This document shows positions 15,958 through 21,929 of a DNA stretch of 21,929 nucleotides, in pieces. The notes beneath the pieces were generated by a model. It did not search any database and was not told the origin of the DNA. It saw only the letters and a program-made list of their open reading frames with translations. The stretch's first letter is position 1; every line of letters begins with the position of its first letter. The stretch covers positions 1-21,929 of the forward strand of contig JBHEKP010000085.1 in NCBI GenBank assembly GCA_041859375.1, read 5' to 3'. The stretch is from JBHEKP01 sp041859375. GTDB lineage: Bacteria > Hydrogenedentota > Hydrogenedentia > Hydrogenedentales > CAITNO01. Both the position numbers and the translations under genes were made by a program.

Positions 15958-18693
15958 TCACGGGGCGGTTTCAAACACGGCCTGGACCTCCTCGCCGACC
16001 GGTTTGGTCAGGGTGAAGCCGGTGTTTTTGCAGAGCCGTATCATGGCGTTGTTTTCGGGGTGTATCACGCCGACGACGCGTCGGACGCCCTCGGCGCGGG
16101 CGACGTCGAGCAGGTTGCGCAGCATGGCGCCGCCGAGGCCGCGGCCCTGCCAGCGGTCGCCCACCACGAGCGCGAAGTCCGCGTCGCCGGTGCCGTGCAG
16201 CTTCACAAGGCGGCTGATGGCCGCTATTTCCTCGACGCCGTTGTTGTCGCGCACGGCGACCATGCCGATCTGGCGGTCGTAGTCGATGAAGCAGAGCTGG
16301 GTGAGCCGGTCGTGGCGGATGCGCTGGTCGAGGGAGAGCAGGCGCAGGTACCGGAAGTAGATGGTCTCGCTGGAGAGCGTCTCGTGGAAGCGCACCATGG
16401 CGCCCTCGTCCTCGGGGCGGATGGGGCGCATCACAATCTCCGTGCCGTCGCGCAGCACGGCGGAGGAGACGAGCGCCGCGGGATAGGGGCGTATGACGGG
16501 CTGCGGCAGGGCCTCGTCCGGGGTTTCCGGGCCGTGCAGCACCACGCGCGCGTCGAGCGCGCGGGGCGGCGCGCCGTCGGTGGCCGCGAAGAGGGGGTTG
16601 ATTTCGATTTCGCGTATGCGCGGCATGCCGGCCACGAGATCGCCGAAGCAGACCAGCAGCCGTTCGAGGGGCGCGGTGTCCACCGCGACGGAACCCGCGG
16701 CGCCCCGCATCGCCCGGTGGATGCGGGTGCGCTCCATGGTGCGGCGCGCCAGGGTCGAGTTGATCGGGGGCAGCGCGATGGCGCGGTCGCGCAGCACGGC
16801 GGCCATGGAGCCGCCCGCGCCGAACCAGAGGTAGGGGCCGAACTGGGGGTCCACGCCGCTGCCGAGCACGGCCTGGTAGCCGCGGCCGCGCATTTCCACG
16901 CGCATGCTCACGCCGTCGGCGTAGCCTGGGGGCGCGCCCGCCATGAGCGACGCAAAGGCGGCGCGCACCTCCGCCGCGTTCATGCGGCCCTTCTCGCGCA
17001 TGGCGGCGGGGCGCAGTTCGCAGGAGCGGGGCGCGCCGTTGAGCCTCATCGCCACGGGATAGCCGAGCGCCTCGGCGCAGCGCACCGCCTCAGCGGCGTC
17101 ATGCGCGACGAGCGTTTCCGCCACGGGGATGCCGTGGCACGCGAGCAGCTCCTTGCTTTCCGCGTCGGTCAGCGTGACCCGGCCCTCCCGCAGCGCCCGC
17201 GCGATCAGATCGTTCGCCCGCGCCGCGCCCCCGGGCTCCCCGGGCGCGCGCACCGCCTGGGGGGTCTCGTAAAGGCCGCGCAGTGCGTAGCTGTGGCGCC
17301 ACATGGCGGCGAAGATGCGCGCGGCGGCGTCCGGATAGGCGAATGTGGGCACCTGCCTGTCGTTGAGCGCGCGCACGCCGCCCGCCACGGTGGCTCCGCC
17401 CATCCAGCTCGCGAGCAGCGGCTTGCCCGCGGCGCAGCGCAAATCGCCCACGGCCTCCGCGGTGCCCGCCGGATCGGCGAGGGCCTGGGGGGTCAGGATG
17501 ACAAGCACCCCGTCCGTGTTGGGATCCTCCGCCGCGGCCTCCACGGCGCGGGCGTACCGGTCCGGCCCGGCGTCCGCCACAATGTCCACGGGGTTCGCCC
17601 GGTTCCAGTAGCCGGGCAGGATGCCGTTGAGTTTCCGCATGGTTTCCGGCGCGAGCACGGCCAGATCGCCGCCCGCGTTGACGAGGGCGTCGGTGGCGAG
17701 CACGCCCGGCCCCGCCGCGTTGCTCACGATGGCCAGGCGCGGGCCGGCGGGCCGGGGCTGCTTGCCCAGCGCGTCCGCCATGGAAAAGAGGGTCTCCACG
17801 TCGTCCACCCGCACCACGCCGCAGCGCTGCAGCGCCGCGCTCAGCACGGCGTCGCTGCACGTGTCGGCGCTGGAGTATCCCGAGGTGGCCGCGGCGCGCG
17901 CGCCCGCCTCGGTCTGCCCCGCCTTGTAAACGATGATCGGCTTGGTCTGCGCCACCTCGCGCGCGGCGGAAAGGAAGGAGCGCGCGTCGCCGAGGGACTC
18001 CATGTAAAGCATGATGCTTTTCGTGCTGGGGTCGCTGCCGAGGTAGTGGATCAGGTCGCTCCAGCGCACGTCCACCATCGCGCCGCACGAGACGAAGGCG
18101 CTGAAGCCCGTGTTCACCGCGCGGCTCCAGTCGAGCACGGCGGCGGAGATGGCGCCGCTCTGGCTGATGAAGCCCACGCTGCCCCGCAGCGCCGCGCCCG
18201 CCGCGTAGGCCGCGTTCAGGCCCGTCACGGGGTTCATCACGCCCAGGCTGTTCGGGCCGATGACACGGATGCCGCTTTCGCGGACGCGCGCGCGGATCTG
18301 ATCCTCCAGCGCGCGGCCCGGCTCGCCGCGCTCGGTGAAGCCCGCCGACACGATGACCACCCCGCGCACGCCCGCCGCGATGCAGTCGTCCAGCACGCCG
18401 GGCACCGTGTCCGCGGGGGTGATGACCACCGCGAGATCGAGCGGCTCGCCCGCATCGCATATTTTCGGGATGGTGCGGATGCCGAGCACCTGCCGGTGCC
18501 TCGGGTTCACGGGGAAAACCGTGCCGCCGAAGGGGCTGTTCAGCAGGTTCCAGAACACGGTGCGGCCCACTGAGCCCGGCTTTCCCGACGCGCCCACCAC
18601 CGCCACGGAGCTGGGACGGAAAAACATGTCCAGCGGATGGTGCTGCGCCCCGCCCCGGCTTTCCCCGTAGGCAACATGGCCGCCCTGTGTCAT
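15958..18693 (-). CDS. Pat-type protein acetyltransferase (acyl-CoA synthetase-like plus GNAT)
   Basis: A 911-residue three-part protein like Salmonella Pat / E. coli PatZ. The CoA-binding Rossmann part is at about 24-125 (FFRPSSVAVVGASGKPGSVG), followed by ligase-CoA/flavodoxin-like domains (about 150-480; IGPNSLGVMNP, GFISQSGAI). A degenerate ATP-grasp part occupies about 508-735 and a GNAT domain about 742-905. The GNAT acetyl-CoA loop is RWQGRGLGGAML, with PENNAMIRLCKNTGF after it. The region where ADP-forming acyl-CoA synthetases have the phosphorylated His (SHTG) reads ATSGYSS near 268. The synthetase half is therefore probably regulatory, not catalytic, as reported for Pat enzymes. It would acetylate lysines of metabolic enzymes such as acetyl-CoA synthetase. 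The ATG at 18693 follows GGAGGAGAAGG (18694-18704). A hairpin precedes the ribosome-binding site. Confidence 0.92.
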   Translation of the reverse strand: MTQGGHVAYGESRGGAQHHPLDMFFRPSSVAVVGASGKPGSVGRTVFWNLLNSPFGGTVFPVNPRHRQVLGIRTIPKICDAGEPLDLAVVITPADTVPGVLDDCIAAGVRGVVIVSAGFTERGEPGRALEDQIRARVRESGIRVIGPNSLGVMNPVTGLNAAYAAGAALRGSVGFISQSGAISAAVLDWSRAVNTGFSAFVSCGAMVDVRWSDLIHYLGSDPSTKSIMLYMESLGDARSFLSAAREVAQTKPIIVYKAGQTEAGARAAATSGYSSADTCSDAVLSAALQRCGVVRVDDVETLFSMADALGKQPRPAGPRLAIVSNAAGPGVLATDALVNAGGDLAVLAPETMRKLNGILPGYWNRANPVDIVADAGPDRYARAVEAAAEDPNTDGVLVILTPQALADPAGTAEAVGDLRCAAGKPLLASWMGGATVAGGVRALNDRQVPTFAYPDAAARIFAAMWRHSYALRGLYETPQAVRAPGEPGGAARANDLIARALREGRVTLTDAESKELLACHGIPVAETLVAHDAAEAVRCAEALGYPVAMRLNGAPRSCELRPAAMREKGRMNAAEVRAAFASLMAGAPPGYADGVSMRVEMRGRGYQAVLGSGVDPQFGPYLWFGAGGSMAAVLRDRAIALPPINSTLARRTMERTRIHRAMRGAAGSVAVDTAPLERLLVCFGDLVAGMPRIREIEINPLFAATDGAPPRALDARVVLHGPETPDEALPQPVIRPYPAALVSSAVLRDGTEIVMRPIRPEDEGAMVRFHETLSSETIYFRYLRLLSLDQRIRHDRLTQLCFIDYDRQIGMVAVRDNNGVEEIAAISRLVKLHGTGDADFALVVGDRWQGRGLGGAMLRNLLDVARAEGVRRVVGVIHPENNAMIRLCKNTGFTLTKPVGEEVQAVFETAP

Positions 18694-18709
18694 GCCTTCT
18701 CCTCCGGTT

Positions 18710-18733
18710 GCCGGGGCATGCTCCCGCCCCGGC
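18710..18733 (-). promoter_or_regulatory. Hairpin in the acetyltransferase 5' leader, next to the ribosome-binding site
   Basis: Perfect 8-base stem GCCGGGGC / GCCCCGGC with an 8-base loop ends 6 bases before the Shine-Dalgarno sequence of the Pat-like gene. It could modulate translation or protect the 5' end. Confidence 0.55.
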
Positions 18734-18745
18734 GTGTTGCCCGTG

Positions 18746-18751
18746 ATTCTA
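18746..18751 (-). promoter_or_regulatory. Possible extended -10 promoter of the acetyltransferase gene
   Basis: On the minus strand TAGAAT is preceded by TGC (extended -10). No good -35 is visible. The start would be near 18739, so the leader would begin just before the 18710-18733 hairpin. Confidence 0.4.
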
Positions 18752-18804
18752 GCACAGGGAAAGGGACTCCCGCCCGCGCGGCAGGGGGGCGGCCGCGGAC
18801 GGGC

Positions 18805-19602
18805 TCAGGGCTCGCAGATTACCCGGAGGCCGATGCGCGCGCCGGGCTTGTCCGCGGGCCGGCCCAGCCGGGCGCCGGGGCGTGTGAACACCGCGGGCTG
18901 GTTCACCGCGCCGCCGCGGATGACCCGGATGTTCACCCCCTCGATGGCGGGGTCATAGGCGCTGTCGCACCATTCCCAGACGTTGCCGAGCATGTCAAAG
19001 AGGCCCCAGGCGTTCGGCTGGAGGCCGCCCGCCGGGCGCACCCTGCCGTCCTGGGCGTTGCCCCGGAACCAGCCGTGCTCCAGCAGCGGGGAGGCGTCGT
19101 CGCCGAAGGGGAAAACCGTCGCCGCGCCCGCGCGGCACGCATGCTCCCACTCGTCCTCGGAGGGCAGGCGGAAGGTGGCCTCGTCCCCCTCGCCCAGGCT
19201 TTTCGCAAAGGCCGCGGCCTCCTCAAACCCCATCCATGCCGCGGGCAGGTCCGGGTTGTCCTCCGCGTCATGCTCTTTCCAGGGGGTGGTGTCCATGACC
19301 CGCTGCCACTGCCGCCGCGTGATTTCCGTGCGCGTCATCCAGAATCCCCCCGGGATTTTCACCGCGGGGCGCGGGGCCGAGTCGGCGAGCCATTCGGGCC
19401 GTCCGCCCGTGGCCGCCGCCACCCGGGCGGGCTCGTCGCCGGGCGTGATTTCGCCCGCGGGCACCCAGACGAATTCAATGTCGTGTATCACCCGCGTCTC
19501 GCCGGGCTTTGCGGGCTCCAGCGGCGGCTGCGCCCAGAGCATGCCCGCGCAGAGCGCCGCCAGCGCCGCCGGGATGATGAACCGCGCCGTCCCGCCCATC
19601 AT
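18805..19602 (-). CDS. Secreted FGE/sulfatase-modifying-factor fold protein without the usual active-site Cys
   Basis: A 265-residue protein with an N-terminal signal peptide (FIIPAALAALCAGMLWAQ). The formylglycine-generating-enzyme fold is marked by FVWVPAGEITPGD, GGFWMTRTEITRRQW, FRLPSEDEWEHACRAG, NAWGLFDMLGNVWEWC and VIRGGAVN. In true formylglycine-generating enzymes the segment after RGGSW carries the copper-binding cysteine in a CR motif; here it reads VFTRPGARLG, with Thr instead (about residue 237). It is therefore unlikely to oxidise sulfatase cysteines. Family members without that Cys serve other roles, such as diversity-type ligand binding, and no sulfatase gene lies nearby. The ATG at 19602 overlaps the TGA of the upstream lipoprotein gene as ATGA, so translation is coupled. 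A second ATG at 19599 is possible. Confidence 0.87.
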   Translation of the reverse strand: MMGGTARFIIPAALAALCAGMLWAQPPLEPAKPGETRVIHDIEFVWVPAGEITPGDEPARVAAATGGRPEWLADSAPRPAVKIPGGFWMTRTEITRRQWQRVMDTTPWKEHDAEDNPDLPAAWMGFEEAAAFAKSLGEGDEATFRLPSEDEWEHACRAGAATVFPFGDDASPLLEHGWFRGNAQDGRVRPAGGLQPNAWGLFDMLGNVWEWCDSAYDPAIEGVNIRVIRGGAVNQPAVFTRPGARLGRPADKPGARIGLRVICEP

Positions 19603-20270
19603 GCGCCCCCCTCGCGCGTCAAGCGCCAGTAGCGCCACAGCGCGGCGGCCCCCTCCCGCGCGCCGGGCAGCGCCCGCGACGCCACCACCACCGCGCCCTT
19701 TTCCTTCAGCGTGAATTCCGCCGCGTACCGTTTCACCGTCCCCCCGCCCGGCAGCAGGTGAATCAAGTCCTCCGCAACCGGCCGGAGTGTGTCCCCCTCC
19801 CTGAGCCACACCCCAAGGGTGATTCCGCCGCCGCCCGTGTTCTCCGCCGCCGCCTCCAGCCGGTACACGCCGGGTGCGACGGCCGCCGTCTCGGCGCGCA
19901 TGCACTGCGCCGCCGCGCCGGCATCCTCCGCCTTGGCCCACACCTGCACCACGCCGCCGCCGCCGCCCTTGTTCCGCTCCAGCCGCGACACCGCCGCGTC
20001 CGGCGCGAGGATTCCCTGCGGCGCGGGCGCGCCCGCCCACCAGGACTTGAAGCCGCCCCCCGCGAGCAGGTTGCCCCCTCCGGCCACGGCCTTTTGCGTC
20101 ACCACCGGCGCCACCGACACCAGCCGCATCGTTCCGGGCTTGGGCAGGCCCGCCTGCGCGGGCGTGGCGGTGTCCCCGCCGCCGCAGCCGCTGAAAAGCA
20201 CCGGCAGCAGCAGAAAAAGCCGGAATATCCGGGGAATGTCGTGCAGAGGCTGTTTTTTCATGCTGATCAT
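19599..20270 (-). CDS. Lipoprotein with a carbohydrate-binding-like beta-sandwich domain
   Basis: A 223-residue protein. The N-terminus has basic residues, the hydrophobic run FRLFLLLPVLFSG and a lipobox LFSGC with Cys29, so it is probably a lipid-anchored envelope protein. The mature part begins with Gly/Thr/Pro-rich linker sequence. It continues with NLLAGGGFKSWW and later PGVYRLEAAAENTG, GVWLREGD and KRYAAEFTLKEKGAVVVASR, which resembles CBM4/9-type jelly-roll domains seen at the N-termini of glycan-active lipoproteins; that resemblance is weak. Runs of Gly (GGGGG) are unusual. The start is uncertain: the ATG at 20270 has GGAAA upstream, and the ATG at 20261 is a close alternative. It is translationally coupled to the FGE-fold gene, suggesting the two work together at the cell surface. 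Confidence 0.72.
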   Translation of the reverse strand: MISMKKQPLHDIPRIFRLFLLLPVLFSGCGGGDTATPAQAGLPKPGTMRLVSVAPVVTQKAVAGGGNLLAGGGFKSWWAGAPAPQGILAPDAAVSRLERNKGGGGGVVQVWAKAEDAGAAAQCMRAETAAVAPGVYRLEAAAENTGGGGITLGVWLREGDTLRPVAEDLIHLLPGGGTVKRYAAEFTLKEKGAVVVASRALPGAREGAAALWRYWRLTREGGA

Positions 20271-20299
20271 AGAACGTTTCCGGGCTAACTTCGGCAGAC

Positions 20300-20329
20300 A
20301 GCCTACCGGACAGGGGAAAAACATTGCAA
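20300..20329 (-). promoter_or_regulatory. Weak candidate promoter of the lipoprotein/FGE-fold pair
   Basis: On the minus strand, TTGCAA (20324-20329) and TAGGCT (20300-20305) have an 18-base spacer. The -35 lies inside a short hairpin, so one of the two readings may be wrong. Confidence 0.3.
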
Positions 20330-20334
20330 CAATG
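20317..20334 (-). terminator. Weak intrinsic terminator of the MFS gene
   Basis: On the minus strand, 10 bases past the stop at 20344, CATTG pairs with CAATG around TTG and is followed by TTTTT. The 5-pair stem is short, extended only by G-U pairs. Confidence 0.35.
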
Positions 20335-20343
20335 CCCGGGTTC

Positions 20344-21564
20344 TCACGCCCGCGCCGTGTCCCGCACGATTGAAATCCTGCTCAAAATCAGCCATGTGAG
20401 CACCCGGTAAAAACTGACCACCACCAGGGTGACGCGCAGCCCCTCCATGCCCAGCAGCGTGTACAGGGAAATGAGCAGCGTCATCGTGAACAGCCGCCCG
20501 AAGGCCAGCGGAAACTCCCACGCGCACAGGTACTCAATCCGCTGCCCCGGCGGCGCGGTCCGCTGCATCACGTCAAAGCGCACCCCCGTGTGCGGTATCC
20601 CGAAGAGCGGCTCCGACACGCTCCGCAGAAAGCCGAAGGCGATGAGCGTGGCCAGGTCCAGCCGCCACGCCACCATCAGCCCCGCCGCGATGAGCGTCAC
20701 CACGCCCCAGGACATAAACGCCCGCCGCGTGCGCGGCGTCACATGCCGCCCCACCAGCCACGCCGCCACCACGCCCACCAGCCCCTGCGCCGACACAAAG
20801 CCGCCCGCCTTCAGCTCGCTCCCGGTGCCCATGAACATCATGAGGGCCAGCACGAAGGAAAAAATGTGGAACGATCCCGCCAGCGTGGCCGAGGCCAGCA
20901 TGATCAGACGCCAGTCCCGGTGCTCCCTCGGCGGGAAAAGCGCCCGGCGCAGCGCAAACCCGCCCCGGCCCGTGTCATGCGGTATCCGCGCGCTCAGCGC
21001 AAACGCCGCAAGGTACAGCACCAGCGCCAGTGTGAACACCGCCTGGTAGCCCTGCTCCGCCGCGGGCGCGAGGCGGATGACCAGTCCGCTCACCACCGGC
21101 CCCGCCAGCCGCGCCGCGCCGCTCACCGACGACATGATGCCCAGGAAGTAGTCGCGCCTCCCCGACGTGCTGAAGTCATACTGGTAGGTGTTGTTCCCCG
21201 CCCAGAAGAAACCCCACGTCACGCCCAGCAGGACGCCCAGCGGCACCGCATAATGCGCCGAATCCCCCTTCAGCCAGATCAGGCTCCCGTAATACACCGC
21301 GTGCAGCGCCAGCCCGATGCGGAAGACCAGCGTCCGGTCCCGCGTCTTCGCAATCCGCCCCGCCGCCGCGAACACCACCGGCGTCACCAGGTACAGCGCC
21401 AGGTAATGGGCGCACACCACCCGGAAGTCCAGGCTGTTCACGTAGAAGTACATGCTCACAAACACCGAGCACAGCGCCTCGGCGATGTTGTACAGCCCGT
21501 TCAGCGAAATCACCAGCCACGCCTTCGGGTGAAGGCGGCCGTTCTCTTCGGTCCCTGTGTTCAA
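20344..21564 (-). CDS. Major facilitator superfamily-type membrane transporter
   Basis: A 406-residue protein with about 12 predicted transmembrane segments. They include LVISLNGLYNIAEALCSVFV, LALYLVTPVVFAAAG, VPLGVLLGVTWGFFWAGN, LAGPVVSGLVI, FTLALVLYLAAFAL, LMVAW and LVVVSFYRVLTWLIL. The central loop is basic (FALRRALFPPREHRD), separating two six-helix halves. The substrate is unknown. I chose the TTG at 21564 because GGAGC (21571-21575) lies 6 bases upstream; a TTG at 21630 would add 22 residues of non-membrane sequence and run into the divergent promoter. It is transcribed away from the 46-residue membrane protein gene, sharing an intergenic region of 84 bases. The membrane topology is clear; the specific family is not. 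Confidence 0.82.
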   Translation of the reverse strand: MNTGTEENGRLHPKAWLVISLNGLYNIAEALCSVFVSMYFYVNSLDFRVVCAHYLALYLVTPVVFAAAGRIAKTRDRTLVFRIGLALHAVYYGSLIWLKGDSAHYAVPLGVLLGVTWGFFWAGNNTYQYDFSTSGRRDYFLGIMSSVSGAARLAGPVVSGLVIRLAPAAEQGYQAVFTLALVLYLAAFALSARIPHDTGRGGFALRRALFPPREHRDWRLIMLASATLAGSFHIFSFVLALMMFMGTGSELKAGGFVSAQGLVGVVAAWLVGRHVTPRTRRAFMSWGVVTLIAAGLMVAWRLDLATLIAFGFLRSVSEPLFGIPHTGVRFDVMQRTAPPGQRIEYLCAWEFPLAFGRLFTMTLLISLYTLLGMEGLRVTLVVVSFYRVLTWLILSRISIVRDTARA

Positions 21565-21588
21565 CAAACCGCTCCAATGTGCCGGGGG

Positions 21589-21617
21589 ATGACTTTTCGG
21601 GGGAAACAGGGTATATT
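21589..21617 (+). promoter_or_regulatory. Promoter of the 46-residue membrane protein gene
   Basis: ATGACT (21589-21594), a 17-base spacer and TATATT (21612-21617), with a start expected near 21624, 25 bases before the ATG. Confidence 0.45.
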
Positions 21618-21648
21618 CTACCTGCGACAACCGTCAGGGAGCACGCCA

Positions 21649-21789
21649 ATGAACATGACCAAGGTCCGTGAAAAAATCGCCGCAATCGTCACCGTGCTGT
21701 TCATCCTCATCCTGTTCTGCGTCATGGCGGTCGCCTTCGGCTGGAACATCCCCATTGTCAGCGACATCGCGGCCAAATTCGGCTACTGA
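21649..21789 (+). CDS. 46-residue single-pass membrane protein
   Basis: Encodes a short basic N-terminus (MNMTKVREK), a transmembrane helix of about 20 residues (IAAIVTVLFILILFCVMAVAF) and a polar tail (GWNIPIVSDIAAKFGY). AGGGAG at 21636-21641, 7 bases upstream, and a promoter at 21589-21617 support it as a real gene. The positive-inside rule predicts a cytoplasmic N-terminus. I recognise no family. It sits between a divergent MFS gene and tRNA-Cys, so it may be a small regulator or subunit of a membrane complex, but nothing in the sequence shows this. Confidence 0.68.
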   Translation: MNMTKVREKIAAIVTVLFILILFCVMAVAFGWNIPIVSDIAAKFGY

Positions 21790-21811
21790 CCCCCCGGAAG
21801 ACGGGCTCTGG

Positions 21812-21841
21812 TTGACACGCCCGGCGGCCATCCCCTACAAT
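21812..21841 (+). promoter_or_regulatory. Promoter of tRNA-Cys
   Basis: A perfect TTGACA (21812-21817), an 18-base spacer and TACAAT (21836-21841), with a start near 21848, 5 bases before the tRNA. This suits an independently transcribed stable RNA. Confidence 0.8.
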
Positions 21842-21852
21842 AGAACCACGGT

Positions 21853-21927
21853 GGCGGCATAGCCAAGTGGTAAGGCAGAGGCCTGCAAAGCCTTTATACC
21901 CCGGTTCAAATCCGGGTGCCGCCTCCA
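21853..21927 (+). tRNA. tRNA-Cys (anticodon GCA)
   Basis: The acceptor stem GGCGGCA pairs with TGCCGCC. The D-stem is GCC/GGC, the anticodon stem GAGGC/GCCTT holds the loop CTGCAAA with anticodon GCA at 21885-21887, and the T-stem CCCGG/CCGGG encloses TTCAAAT. The discriminator base is T (U73), the cysteine identity element, at 21924. The CCA end is encoded at 21925-21927. Confidence 0.97.
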
Positions 21928-21929
21928 TC

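Noticed and set aside
15820..18573. 917-codon plus-strand frame opposite the acetyltransferase
   Set aside because: His/Arg/Gly/Ala-rich mirror translation without domains; the opposite strand encodes a full Pat-like protein.

Overview
The window is about 21.9 kb of high-GC bacterial DNA and looks like an ordinary chromosomal segment. I see no transposases, integrases, phage genes or CRISPR arrays. The organism is probably a Gram-negative-type bacterium from the PVC/Hydrogenedentes/Lentisphaerae-like groups. That placement is inference, based on gene style: large secreted beta-propeller proteins with a GH123/DUF4091-like domain, PA14 plus C-type lectin architecture, a Gfo/Idh/MocA dehydrogenase, a pectate-lyase-fold protein, a formylglycine-generating-enzyme-fold protein and many signal peptides. 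No rRNA or phylogenetic marker beyond uvrA, mdh and one tRNA is present to settle it.

Left part (1-5935, all minus strand): a secreted PA14/C-type-lectin protein runs off the window edge. Next to it is a Gfo/Idh/MocA oxidoreductase. Then comes a tight four-gene operon transcribed leftward from a good promoter at 5972-6000: membrane GT2 glycosyltransferase, SAM methyltransferase, Nudix hydrolase and an EndoIII-superfamily DNA glycosylase (COG2231/MagIII-like). All three junctions overlap by 4 or 8 bases.

Middle part (6049-13701, plus strand): a divergent promoter drives a 1127-residue secreted FG-GAP propeller / GH123-like protein. Malate dehydrogenase follows, with its own near-consensus promoter and a textbook terminator, and then uvrA. 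UvrA ends in an unusual Lys/Pro/Ala/Gly-rich tail. It converges on a tiny 37-residue Lys/Ala/Pro repeat protein on the other strand.

Behind that mini-gene lies an unusual stretch of about 550 bases without a convincing gene (13933-14478). It holds strong hairpins and perfect palindromes, repeated GATC/ATCATC motifs and an AT-rich island in otherwise GC-rich DNA. This is the most interesting unexplained structure in the window.

Right part (14479-21929): on the minus strand, a Pat-type protein acetyltransferase (ADP-forming acyl-CoA synthetase-like domains plus GNAT) is followed by a pectate-lyase-fold secreted protein and a bidirectional-looking terminator. Upstream are an FGE-fold protein that lacks the usual active-site cysteine, translationally coupled to a lipoprotein, and then an MFS transporter. 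Divergent from the transporter is a 46-residue single-pass membrane protein. A tRNA-Cys(GCA) gene with its own promoter closes the window.

Several promoters share a TTGAnn / 17 bp / GATAAT-like layout, so the housekeeping sigma signal is readable here. Starts were chosen by Shine-Dalgarno position; several are GTG or TTG.
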